Positions 28,683 to 37,788 of a stretch of DNA of 43,838 nucleotides are shown one piece after another. The stretch spans positions 1 to 43,838 of the forward strand of contig JACQBZ010000060.1 of NCBI GenBank assembly GCA_016194285.1, written 5' to 3'. The notes under the pieces are model-generated. The model was not told where the DNA came from, ran no database searches, and saw nothing but the letters and a program-made list of their open reading frames with translations. How positions within the stretch are numbered: the first letter of the stretch is position 1; each line of letters opens with the position of its first letter. Both the position numbers and the translations under genes were made by a program. This DNA is from Nitrospirota bacterium (GTDB lineage: Bacteria > Nitrospirota > Nitrospiria > JACQBZ01).

Positions 28683-30026
28683 GTGGAATACATACCGAAC
28701 ACCAAAGAAGAACAGCAACAGATGCTCAAGACGATCGGCGTCGAGACGATCGAGGACCTTTTGGGCGATATCCCGTCCGAGATCCGGCTCACCCGAGGGC
28801 TTCAGCTTCCTCCGCCGTTGTCCGAGCCGGAATTAAAGACCGAGTTGCTGCGATTGAGCGAGAAGAACGCCGATCTCCTCCATCACGTCTCATTTTTGGG
28901 CGCCGGGGCCTATGATCACTATATCCCATCGGTGGTCAACCATCTGGCTTTTCGATCCGAGTTCTACACCGCCTATACGCCGTATCAGGCCGAGATGAGT
29001 CAAGGGCTGCTCCAGACGATTTACGAATTTCAGACCATGATCTGCGAGCTGACCGGAATGGAGGTGGCGAACGCCTCGCTCTACGACGGAGGCTCCGCGC
29101 TGGCGGAGGCCGCGATGATGGCGCTACGGGTCACCAAGCGAAACGAAATTCTCGTCTCTTCCACGGTCCACCCGTTCTATCGGGCCGCGTTGCGGACCTA
29201 TCTCTCCGGTACAAGAGCGAGGATTCTCGAGCTTCCGTTAGAGAACGGGGCGACCGATCTTGTGGCCGTCGGAAAGCAACTGACCGAAGATGTCGCATGC
29301 ATTTTGATCCAAACGCCCAACTTCTTGGGTTGTCTTGAACCGGTGGAAGGTCTGGCGCAGGAAGCCCATCGGCACGGTGTGTTATTGGGCGTGGCGGCCG
29401 ATCCGATCAGCCTGGGTCTATTAAAGTCACCCGGCGAGGCCGGCGCCGATATCGTTGTAGGAGAAGGCCAGGGAATGGGTTGCGGTCTCAATTTCGGCGG
29501 GCCCTACCTCGGCTTCTTTGCAACGAAGCGAGAGTATGTCCGCCAGATGCCGGGACGTGTGGTTGGGGCGACGGTGGATACCAAAGGCCGACGGGGCTAC
29601 TGCCTGACGCTGCAGACCCGCGAGCAGCATATCAAACGGGAGCGAGCGACCTCCAATATCTGCACCAACGAAGCCTTGGCCGCATTGGCCGCGACCGTCT
29701 ATCTTTCCGTCATGGGTCGGCAAGGGCTACGCGAGGTCGGGCGACTCTGTCTTCAGAAGGCCCATTACTTGAAGCACCGTCTTTGCGAAATCAAGGGATT
29801 TGAGATGGTCTTTCAACGGCCCTTCTTCAAGGAATTTGTCGTGAAAACACCGGTGCCACCGGCCCGGTTGAATAAGCGGTTGTTCAAACATAAAATCATC
29901 GGGGGACTGGATCTGGGCGAGGTCGATCGCAAGTTGAAAAATCACTGGCTCCTGTGTGTGACCGAGAAACGCACAAAGGAGGAAATGGATCAGATGGTTA
30001 CGGTCCTGAAGGAGATCATCGCTTGA
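28683..30026 (+). CDS. gcvPA: Glycine dehydrogenase (decarboxylating) subunit 1
   Basis: EYIPNTKEEQQQMLKTIGVETIEDLLGDIP, SFLGAGAYDHYIPSVVNHL. Confidence 0.95.
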   Translation: MEYIPNTKEEQQQMLKTIGVETIEDLLGDIPSEIRLTRGLQLPPPLSEPELKTELLRLSEKNADLLHHVSFLGAGAYDHYIPSVVNHLAFRSEFYTAYTPYQAEMSQGLLQTIYEFQTMICELTGMEVANASLYDGGSALAEAAMMALRVTKRNEILVSSTVHPFYRAALRTYLSGTRARILELPLENGATDLVAVGKQLTEDVACILIQTPNFLGCLEPVEGLAQEAHRHGVLLGVAADPISLGLLKSPGEAGADIVVGEGQGMGCGLNFGGPYLGFFATKREYVRQMPGRVVGATVDTKGRRGYCLTLQTREQHIKRERATSNICTNEALAALAATVYLSVMGRQGLREVGRLCLQKAHYLKHRLCEIKGFEMVFQRPFFKEFVVKTPVPPARLNKRLFKHKIIGGLDLGEVDRKLKNHWLLCVTEKRTKEEMDQMVTVLKEIIA

Positions 30027-30553
30027 CAACGGTCTACAAAGGACGCGCGGTGGAATTCAATTTGGAAGAGGCCCATCTTCCGAACGGACGGACCGTGCAG
30101 CTCGAAATCCTTCGCCATCCCGGCGCATCGGCCATCGTGCCGTTGCAGGAAGACGGGCAGGTGGTGTTGATACGCCAGTATCGTCATGCCGCCGGCGGGA
30201 TGATCTATGAAATCCCGGCCGGTCGGCTGGATCCGGGTGAGGCTCCGCTCGATTGCGCGCGGCGGGAACTGGCCGAGGAGGTTGGCCAAGAGGCGTCGCA
30301 ATGGGAGCGGTTGGGCGCCATCTGGACCACGCCGGGTTTTACGGATGAAAAGATCCATTTATTCCTGGCGCGACACCTGACGCCGGTGGGCCAGGCCCTG
30401 GAGCACGACGAGGTGATCGAGGTGGTGAAACGGCCGCTGGAGGAGGCCATCGCGATGATCCGTCGAGGGGAAATCAATGACGGCAAGACGATCTGCGCGC
30501 TGATGTTGGCGTATTTTCATGTCAGAGGAGAAGGGTCATGGGTGAACCGTTGA
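30023..30553 (+). CDS. NUDIX hydrolase (ADP-ribose pyrophosphatase-like)
   Basis: Nudix box [28 protein letters not shown] start at 30023 overlaps the gcvPA stop; the ORF from 29954 reads through gcvPA. Confidence 0.88.
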   Translation: MTTVYKGRAVEFNLEEAHLPNGRTVQLEILRHPGASAIVPLQEDGQVVLIRQYRHAAGGMIYEIPAGRLDPGEAPLDCARRELAEEVGQEASQWERLGAIWTTPGFTDEKIHLFLARHLTPVGQALEHDEVIEVVKRPLEEAIAMIRRGEINDGKTICALMLAYFHVRGEGSWVNR

Positions 30554-31986
30554 TTTTTGAAAAGAGCGTGCCGGGACGCAAGGGATATTCGCTTCCCGAC
30601 CTGGATGTGCCGGAGGTGCCGATCGCCGAGCTGATGCCGGCGGAGTATCTTCGAAAAGACCCGCCGCTCCTGCCGGAGCTGAGCGAGGTGGATGTGGTGA
30701 GACACTTCACCAATCTTTCGCGCGACAATTACGGCATTGACCAGGGGTTCTATCCGTTGGGATCCTGCACGATGAAATACAATCCGAAGGTGAATGAAGA
30801 CGTGGCCCGCTTTGCCGGTTTCGCCGCGCTGCATCCGCTGCAACCGGCCCAACAGACCCAGGGCGCGCTGCAGTTGTTGTATCAACTGGAGGCGGCCCTG
30901 CGCGAGATCACCGGAATGGACCGCGTGACGCTGCAGCCGGCGGCGGGTGCGCAGGGCGAGTTGGTCGGGATGCTCATGATCCGAGCCTACCATCAATCGA
31001 ACGGCAATCCACGGCGAAAGGTGATCGTGCCGGATTCGGCTCATGGAACGAATCCGGCCACCGCGACCCTGGCGGGCTATGAAGTCCAGGTGGTGCATTC
31101 CAACGCGGACGGTCTCGTGGACCTGGACGATCTCAAACATTTGGTGAATCAGGATACGGCGGCGCTGATGCTGACCAATCCGAACACCCTGGGATTGTTC
31201 GAGGGGGACATTCTCAAAATCGCCGAGATGCTGCACAGCGTCGGAGCGTTGTTGTACCTGGACGGCGCCAATCTGAACGCGCTGCTTGGACTCTGCCGAC
31301 CCGGCGACATGGGGTTTGATGTCGTCCATTCCAATCTTCACAAAACCTTCACGACGCCTCACGGCGGGGGCGGCCCCGGGGCCGGCGCGCTGGGCGTCAA
31401 ATCCTTTCTGTCCCCGTTTCTTCCCGTGCCGGTCGTGGAGAAAACCGAAAAAGGTTATGTGCTGGATGACCGTCGGCCCCAGTCCATCGGAAAGGTTCAG
31501 ACCTTCTATGGAAATTTTGGAAACCTGGTCCGCGCGTATACCTACATCCGGAGGATGGGCGCGATTGGGTTTCGAAAGGTCAGCACCAACGCGATCCTCA
31601 ACGCCAACTATATCCGAAAACGTTTGGAGCAGGTCTATCCGGTTCCGTATAATCGATTCTGCATGCACGAGTTCGTGGCCTCCGCGAAAAGATTCCGCGA
31701 CCGGGATGTCCATGCCTGGGACATCGCCAAGCGGCTGATCGACTACGGCATTTACCCGCCGACGGTCAACTTCCCGATGATCGTGGACGAGGCCTTGATG
31801 ATCGAACCGACCGAGACCGAGCCGAAGGAGAACCTCGACCGGTTTTGCGAAGCGATGCTGCGCATCGCAAAGGAGATTGAGGAAGATCCGGAGCTGGTCA
31901 AGACGGCGCCGCACACCCGGACGGTCACCCGGCTGGATGAAATTCGGGCGGTCAAGGAGCTCAATCTTCGCTGGAAACCGGCATGA
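30538..31986 (+). CDS. gcvPB: Glycine dehydrogenase (decarboxylating) subunit 2
   Basis: [56 protein letters not shown] (PLP lysine). Confidence 0.95.
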   Translation: MGEPLIFEKSVPGRKGYSLPDLDVPEVPIAELMPAEYLRKDPPLLPELSEVDVVRHFTNLSRDNYGIDQGFYPLGSCTMKYNPKVNEDVARFAGFAALHPLQPAQQTQGALQLLYQLEAALREITGMDRVTLQPAAGAQGELVGMLMIRAYHQSNGNPRRKVIVPDSAHGTNPATATLAGYEVQVVHSNADGLVDLDDLKHLVNQDTAALMLTNPNTLGLFEGDILKIAEMLHSVGALLYLDGANLNALLGLCRPGDMGFDVVHSNLHKTFTTPHGGGGPGAGALGVKSFLSPFLPVPVVEKTEKGYVLDDRRPQSIGKVQTFYGNFGNLVRAYTYIRRMGAIGFRKVSTNAILNANYIRKRLEQVYPVPYNRFCMHEFVASAKRFRDRDVHAWDIAKRLIDYGIYPPTVNFPMIVDEALMIEPTETEPKENLDRFCEAMLRIAKEIEEDPELVKTAPHTRTVTRLDEIRAVKELNLRWKPA

Positions 31987-32378
31987 TCGAGGAACGGATT
32001 ATCAAGACCCGTGAAAGCGCCGAGCTGATCGATGTGACGGCCGACGTCCAGGCGGCCATCGGCAAAAGCGGCGTGAAAAACGGGATCTGCGTCGTTTATG
32101 TGCCCCACACAACGGTCGGCCTCATCATTAATGAGGCCGAGCCGGGATTCCATTCGGACCTCCTGCGGGTTCTAAACCAGCTTGTTCCCGAAAAAGGGAC
32201 CTACCGCCATCCCGATGGGAATTCCCACGCCCACATCAAGGCCAGCCTATTGGGTTCCTCTCAATATCTTCTCGTGCGGGACGGCCGCGTCGTTCTCGGA
32301 ACGTGGCAGGCGATCTTCCTCTGCGAATTCGACGGACCGCGAAGCCGGAAGGTCTTTGTAACGGTGTTAGAGGGATAA
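31983..32378 (+). CDS. YjbQ/UPF0047 family protein
   Basis: [58 protein letters not shown]. Confidence 0.9.
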   Translation: MIEERIIKTRESAELIDVTADVQAAIGKSGVKNGICVVYVPHTTVGLIINEAEPGFHSDLLRVLNQLVPEKGTYRHPDGNSHAHIKASLLGSSQYLLVRDGRVVLGTWQAIFLCEFDGPRSRKVFVTVLEG

Positions 32379-32382
32379 TCGA

Positions 32383-34041
32383 ATGCGCACGCATGACATT
32401 CTGATCATCGGTGCCGGCCTGGCCGGGATGCGGGCGGCCGTGGCCGCGGCGCCCGGATTGGACGTGGCGATCGTCTCGAAAGTCCACCCCGTCCGGAGTC
32501 ATTCCGTCGCGGCCCAGGGCGGGATCAATGCGGCCTTGAATCCGAACGATTCCTGGGAGGCCCACGCGTTCGATACCGCGAAGGGAAGCGGCTATCTCGG
32601 CGATCAGGACGCCATCGAGGTGATGTGTCAGGAAGGGCCGGCGGATATCCTGGAGCTGGAGCGGTTGGGCGCGATCTTCAGCCGGAATGAACAGGGCCAG
32701 ATCGCGCAGCGCCCATTCGGCGGTGCGGGGTATCCCCGCACGTGTTATGCGGCCGACCGCACCGGCCACGCGTTGCTGCATGTCATGTACGAGCAGTTGG
32801 TGAAGAAGGGCGTGTTCGTTTATGAAGAATGGTATGTCCTGTCGCTGATTGTCGAAGACCGGGTGTGCAAGGGCGTTATCGCGATAGACGTTCTGCATGG
32901 TGAGCTGCAGGCCATTGGGGCGAAGGCCGTGATCTTCGCCACCGGCGGCTACGGCCGGGTCTATTCCACCAGCACCAATGCCGTCATCAACACGGGAGAC
33001 GGGATGAGCATGGCTTACCGCGCCGGGGCGCCCCTGATGGATATGGAGTTCGTCCAGTTCCATCCGACGACCTTGCGGGAAACCGGAATCCTGATCACGG
33101 AGGGGGCTCGAGGAGAAGGGGGATACCTCCTCAACACGTTGGGAGAGCGATTTATGAGTCGGTACGATCCGCAAAAGATGGAACTGGCCACGCGGGATTT
33201 CATCAGCCGCTGCGAACAGCAAGAAATCGAGGAGGGACGCGGGGTGAACGGGTGTGTCCTGCTGGACCTCCGTCATCTTGGAAGGAAAAAAATTATGGAG
33301 CGTTTACCGCAGATCCGGGAGCTGGCGATCAGCTTTGTGGGCGTGGATCCGATCGAGTCCCCCATTCCCGTAAGACCGGGAGCCCATTATTCAATGGGGG
33401 GGATCCGAACGAACTCCTGGTGCGAGACCGAGCTGGCCGGATTTTATGCGGCCGGGGAATGTGCCTGCGTCAGCGTCCACGGGGCCAACCGATTGGGTGG
33501 GAACTCCTTGTTGGAAACGATCGTCTTCGGCCGTCGAGCCGGCCTGCGCGCATCAGAGTATGCCCGTACGGTGAAGTCAACCGAGTTTTCTTCGCGACCC
33601 CTTCAGGCGGAGCGGAATAGAATCGATCAACTTCTAAAGCGCAGAAGCGGGGAACGCATCGGGCCGCTTCGCGAGGAGTTGGGAGTCGCGATGACGGATC
33701 ATCTCGGGATTTTTCGCAGCCGGGAGCGAATGGAAAAGGCCCTAGAGAAAATCCGTGAACTTAGGAAACGGTATGAGCAGATCTATCTGGAAGACCGTGG
33801 AAAAATCTTCAATACGGAGTTGACCAACGCGTTGGAGGTGGGCTCGTTGATTGATCTGGCCGAAACGATCGTGGTCGGCGCGATCGCCCGGGAGGAAAGC
33901 CGGGGTTCCCATTACCGGAAGGAGTTTCCTCATCGGAATGATCCCGGTTGGTTAAAACATACCCTGGCCTATTGTACGGATTCGGGACCGCGACTTGAAT
34001 ATGCGCCGGTGACAATCACCCGCTTCGCTCCTCCGAGCTGA
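32383..34041 (+). CDS. Succinate dehydrogenase/fumarate reductase-type flavoprotein subunit
   Basis: [71 protein letters not shown]. Confidence 0.88.
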   Translation: MRTHDILIIGAGLAGMRAAVAAAPGLDVAIVSKVHPVRSHSVAAQGGINAALNPNDSWEAHAFDTAKGSGYLGDQDAIEVMCQEGPADILELERLGAIFSRNEQGQIAQRPFGGAGYPRTCYAADRTGHALLHVMYEQLVKKGVFVYEEWYVLSLIVEDRVCKGVIAIDVLHGELQAIGAKAVIFATGGYGRVYSTSTNAVINTGDGMSMAYRAGAPLMDMEFVQFHPTTLRETGILITEGARGEGGYLLNTLGERFMSRYDPQKMELATRDFISRCEQQEIEEGRGVNGCVLLDLRHLGRKKIMERLPQIRELAISFVGVDPIESPIPVRPGAHYSMGGIRTNSWCETELAGFYAAGECACVSVHGANRLGGNSLLETIVFGRRAGLRASEYARTVKSTEFSSRPLQAERNRIDQLLKRRSGERIGPLREELGVAMTDHLGIFRSRERMEKALEKIRELRKRYEQIYLEDRGKIFNTELTNALEVGSLIDLAETIVVGAIAREESRGSHYRKEFPHRNDPGWLKHTLAYCTDSGPRLEYAPVTITRFAPPS

Positions 34042-34280
34042 GATTATACCAAAGGATCTATCTCTCCTCTTCATGTTACTAAAACACAACACGCAAACCA
34101 AGTCCTGTTGTCTTTATACAACAAAGAGCCGTAATTATTCGTCTGACCTGAAGATGGCTTTACAGATGCTTCTATTTTTGTTTATGGATTACAACAAGTT
34201 ATATGAGGATTAAGAATTTCTTCAAGATAGCTGTCTTATGGTACATCTCTTGCACACAACTGATAGCGTTCGGAGTTATC

Positions 34281-35192
34281 ATGTATCTTCAGAAAACAAT
34301 CCAAAAAATCGTTCAGTGCTCCGGAATCGGTCTTCATTCCGGGGGTCCGGTAAACCTGCGGCTGGTACCGGCTCCGATCAACACCGGGATCACCTTCATA
34401 AGAAAGACGACTCAAGGGCCGGTTCCGGTGAAGGTGGATGGAACGAAGGTCGTTGGGACGTTGCTCTGCACCACGATCGGTGAGAACGGAACAAAAGTCC
34501 AGACGGTCGAGCACCTGCTGGCCGCGCTGTCAGGTCTTCAGATCACCAATTTGATCATCGAATTGGATTCGGCCGAGCTGCCGATTATGGACGGGAGCGC
34601 CAAACCGTTTGTCGATTTAATCCTCAACGCCGGAATTCAAGAGCAGGGGGTTCCGCAACCATTTATAAAGATCACCCGACCGGTTGATGTGCGTGACGGT
34701 GGGAAATGGATCCGGATCCGGCCTTCGTGGAAATTTCGAGTAAACTGCACAATCCGGTTTGACCATCCCCTCTTGGCCCATCAGAGCTGTTCCTTCGAGC
34801 CCATTTCGGAGGATTTTGTGGAGTGGATTGCGCCCGCCCGGACCTTCGGTTTTCTAGAGGAAGTAGAGGCGCTTCGTAACCACGGCTTGGCCCGGGGCGG
34901 ATCGCTTGAGAATGCCGTCGTGGTCGGCCCGGACGGTGTCTTGAATAAAGAAGGGCTTCGCTACGCCGACGAGTTTGTCCGCCACAAGATCCTCGACATT
35001 CTCGGGGATCTCTCGTTGTTGGGCATGCCCATTTTAGGCGAGGTGGAGGCTTACTGCTCGGGTCACCAGCTGAACACGAAATTGGTCTCCGAGATTCTGT
35101 GCTCGACCGATTGCTGGACGATGATCAAGGACCGTCCCTCGGCCGTGCCGACACCGTCGCCGATCGATTCCAAGATCGCGGCTCAGGTATAA
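34281..35192 (+). CDS. lpxC: UDP-3-O-acyl-N-acetylglucosamine deacetylase
   Basis: MYLQKTIQKIVQCSGIGLHSGGPVNLRLVPAP, TVEHLLAALSGL, HKILDILGDLSLLG. The conserved start is 34281, not 34203. Confidence 0.95.
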   Translation: MYLQKTIQKIVQCSGIGLHSGGPVNLRLVPAPINTGITFIRKTTQGPVPVKVDGTKVVGTLLCTTIGENGTKVQTVEHLLAALSGLQITNLIIELDSAELPIMDGSAKPFVDLILNAGIQEQGVPQPFIKITRPVDVRDGGKWIRIRPSWKFRVNCTIRFDHPLLAHQSCSFEPISEDFVEWIAPARTFGFLEEVEALRNHGLARGGSLENAVVVGPDGVLNKEGLRYADEFVRHKILDILGDLSLLGMPILGEVEAYCSGHQLNTKLVSEILCSTDCWTMIKDRPSAVPTPSPIDSKIAAQV

Positions 35193-35193
35193 G

Positions 35194-35337
35194 ATGAAAC
35201 GTTTTCGAACCCGAGTAAAAGCAGCCGTCCTTCCCCGCCTTATCGAGATCGGCCGTTTTATTTTCATGTCTTTGGCCTTCCTGCTTTTCGTGTTTCTTTT
35301 CTGGGCCGTTTCCCTGATCGGCCACCATTCCCACTAA
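35194..35337 (+). CDS. Small single-pass membrane protein, 47 aa
   Basis: ATG one nucleotide after the lpxC stop: MKRFRTRVKAAVLPRLIEIGRFIFMSLAFLLFVFLFWAVSLIGHHSH. Basic N-terminus and one hydrophobic helix. Not in the supplied ORF track. Confidence 0.5.
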   Translation: MKRFRTRVKAAVLPRLIEIGRFIFMSLAFLLFVFLFWAVSLIGHHSH

Positions 35338-35394
35338 GTATTGTCCTATCCTTCTCAATCGGGTCTTGGTTTCACTGGAAGCGGTTGACCCTCT

Positions 35395-35423
35395 TCGTCC
35401 AAACCTGTAGAATTCAATAAAAT
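35395..35423 (+). promoter_or_regulatory. Sigma70-like promoter
   Basis: TTGACC 35395-35400 - N17 - TAGAAT 35418-35423, upstream of CDS 35442. Confidence 0.55.
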
Positions 35424-35441
35424 TTAAATCGAGGTTTCCGC

Positions 35442-36893
35442 GTGTCCGATCCATGGGTACTCTCCGCGTCGAATGTTGCACTCGCCCTTTCAGACCCGTT
35501 CGGTTTGTGGCAGGACCGTCACGGTGATCCGGGGCTCAGGGATTCTGAAGATGAGTATGCCCGTTTCCTCCAAGAGCAGGGACTGCGGATTGAAAAAGAG
35601 CTTCTCCTAAAACGTCATGAACAATTCAGCGACCTGAAGTCCCTTTCGTTTGAATCAGCCGTGACCCAGACAAAGCAGTTATTGAAGTACGGTCACGTGG
35701 TGATTTATGGCGGCGCGCTGGAATCGGGCGTGCTGGGCCTGCGCGCGCAACCGGATGTCATTCAGGTGGAGCGGGGAAGGTGCATCATTGAAGAATATAA
35801 ACTGGCCGGGACGCCGGACGAGACGCACGAAATCCAGGCCCTGGTTTACGCCTATCTTTTAAAGAAAGGATACGGGATGGAATGCGAGAGTCAGATCATC
35901 TCGCGTCTCAACGAGGCCTTCCCGATTCCGTATGACGAGATCCGAGTCGAGGAGGCCATTCAGCGCGCGCGGGAGATCATTGCCAGTGAAAGACCGCCCT
36001 ACCCGGTTTATAATCGCATGTCCCGCTGGAGACGACTTCAGAACAAGATGGCGCACGACCTTCACGATGTCACGTTGACCTGGAACGTCGGGGCCGTTCA
36101 TGCCGAGAAGTTTCACCGAATGGGCATCCATACGCTCGGGGATCTCGCTCAACTGGATCCCAACACATTAAAAACGATCAAGGGATTGGGTCCGAAGAAG
36201 ATTCCGCAAATCCTGAACTCGGCCAAGTCCCAGCTTTCAAGACGGGTAATTCGAGTCGGGCCCTACCCACCGGTGAAAGATCCTCCGGAAGTTGAACTGT
36301 TTTTAGATCTTGAGGGAACGGGGGAGCTGTTTCAAGATGATCCGACTTGGAACTGCATCTACTTGATCGGGCTTATCGCTCGGTCCGACGGTCGAGAGGG
36401 GCCTTACGTCGCTTATCTGGCCAAGAAACCGGTCGACGAAGAAACGATTCTCATGGAATTTTTTGAATCCCTTCGGAAAGAATCCCGACGTTACCGTCTC
36501 TACCACTGGGACCATTATGAGAAGACTCAGCTCAGAAAGGCGAGCGAGCGACACGGTCTTCTGGACGACTTCAACGCGCTGGTTCAGCCTCATCTGGAAG
36601 ATCTTTGCAAAGCGGCTCAAGTGTCCTATATTCTGCCAACGCCCGGCTACAGCATCAAGGTCGTCGCGCCGTACTTTGGGTTTCATTGGTCGCAGGACGC
36701 TTCGGAGGTGGATGCGATGAAGAGCGCGATGATTTGGTACAAGCAGGCGGTTCAGGGCGGGACCGGTCATGCCCTGGACAAGGTTCTACGTTACAATGAG
36801 GACGATTGTAAAGCGATGATGGTCGTCAAGGACGGGTTCGAAAAATTGGAACGGTCCGGGGAGGGACGATTGGCGATCCGCCCCTACCGGTAA
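35442..36893 (+). CDS. TM0106-family RecB-like nuclease
   Basis: RecB-like N-terminal region (IIEEYKLAGTPDETHEIQALVYAYLL), HhH segment, C-terminal RNase H-like VELFLDLEGTGE...YNEDDCKAM. Confidence 0.8.
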   Translation: MSDPWVLSASNVALALSDPFGLWQDRHGDPGLRDSEDEYARFLQEQGLRIEKELLLKRHEQFSDLKSLSFESAVTQTKQLLKYGHVVIYGGALESGVLGLRAQPDVIQVERGRCIIEEYKLAGTPDETHEIQALVYAYLLKKGYGMECESQIISRLNEAFPIPYDEIRVEEAIQRAREIIASERPPYPVYNRMSRWRRLQNKMAHDLHDVTLTWNVGAVHAEKFHRMGIHTLGDLAQLDPNTLKTIKGLGPKKIPQILNSAKSQLSRRVIRVGPYPPVKDPPEVELFLDLEGTGELFQDDPTWNCIYLIGLIARSDGREGPYVAYLAKKPVDEETILMEFFESLRKESRRYRLYHWDHYEKTQLRKASERHGLLDDFNALVQPHLEDLCKAAQVSYILPTPGYSIKVVAPYFGFHWSQDASEVDAMKSAMIWYKQAVQGGTGHALDKVLRYNEDDCKAMMVVKDGFEKLERSGEGRLAIRPYR

Positions 36894-37375
36894 TTTGTGA
36901 ACTGCAACGGCAGACCAAAATCCTGACCTTTCAGAAGAGCAATGATGGCTTGGAGTTCGTCTTTGTCCTTGCTCAACACGCGGACCTGATCCCCTTGAAT
37001 CTGGGTCTGGGCCTTGAACTTCGCATCCCGGATCGCCTTGGCGATCTCTTTGGCCTTCTCGGAGGAGATCCCCTGCTGCAATGTGATTTTCTGCCGGACC
37101 GTCCCGCCCAGCGCTTCTTCCACCACACCGTAACTTAACGCTTTGAGGGAAACACCGCGCTTCACCAGCTTGGACTGGAGAATATCCAGAACGTTCTTTA
37201 ACTTGTATTCGTCATCCGACACGACGATCAGGTCGGTGCCTTCCAGCGTGATGCGGCTTTTGCTTCCTTTAAAGTCGAACCGCTGGGCCAGTTCTTTGGA
37301 AGCCTGGTCCACCGCATTCTTGACCTCCTGCAAGTCGGTTTTGGAAACGATATCGAACGAGCTGAGATTGGCCAT
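36884..37375 (-). CDS. YajQ family protein (reported cyclic-di-GMP-binding family)
   Basis: SSFDIVSKTDLQEVKNAVDQASKELAQRFDFKGSKSRI. Confidence 0.94.
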   Translation of the reverse strand: MANLSSFDIVSKTDLQEVKNAVDQASKELAQRFDFKGSKSRITLEGTDLIVVSDDEYKLKNVLDILQSKLVKRGVSLKALSYGVVEEALGGTVRQKITLQQGISSEKAKEIAKAIRDAKFKAQTQIQGDQVRVLSKDKDELQAIIALLKGQDFGLPLQFTNYR

Positions 37376-37389
37376 GGCACTCTCCTTAA

Positions 37390-37788
37390 TTAAGGGCGCT
37401 TGAGAATCTCGATGACCAGTTCCGCTAACTTCTGCGGACTGAAGGGTTTATTCATATAGTCCGTTGCGCCGAGGGAGATCCCCTTTTCATGATTCGCCTG
37501 CTCGCCCCGCGCCGTCAGCATCACAATCGGGATCCGGGCGGTGGTCGGATTGGACTTCAGTTTTTCGCAGGCCTCAAACCCGTTCATTTTGGGCATCATC
37601 ACGTCCAACAGGATCATGTCCGGCCTAAGAGCCTGGGCCATCTCGATGGCTTCGAGACCGTTGGTGGCCTCCATAACCACCAGGCCGCACCGACCGAGTT
37701 TGATTTTGATCAGCTCACGAACAAACCTCTCATCGTCCACCACCAGGACTTTTTTCCCGGCGACCTCGGCTGCCTCGGGGATCGTCAT
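37390..37788 (-). CDS. CheY-like response regulator
   Basis: KVLVVDDERFVRELIKIKL, ILLDVMMPKMNGFEACEKL, MLTARG, GATDYMNKPFSP. Confidence 0.92.
   Translation of the reverse strand: MTIPEAAEVAGKKVLVVDDERFVRELIKIKLGRCGLVVMEATNGLEAIEMAQALRPDMILLDVMMPKMNGFEACEKLKSNPTTARIPIVMLTARGEQANHEKGISLGATDYMNKPFSPQKLAELVIEILKRP

Noticed and set aside
30517-31914. 465-aa minus-strand ORF antisense to gcvPB
   Set aside because: gcvPB is unambiguous on the plus strand; this is a GC-driven shadow ORF.
32236-33276. 346-aa minus-strand ORF antisense to the SdhA-like gene
   Set aside because: No recognisable motifs and wholly overlaps conserved coding sequence.
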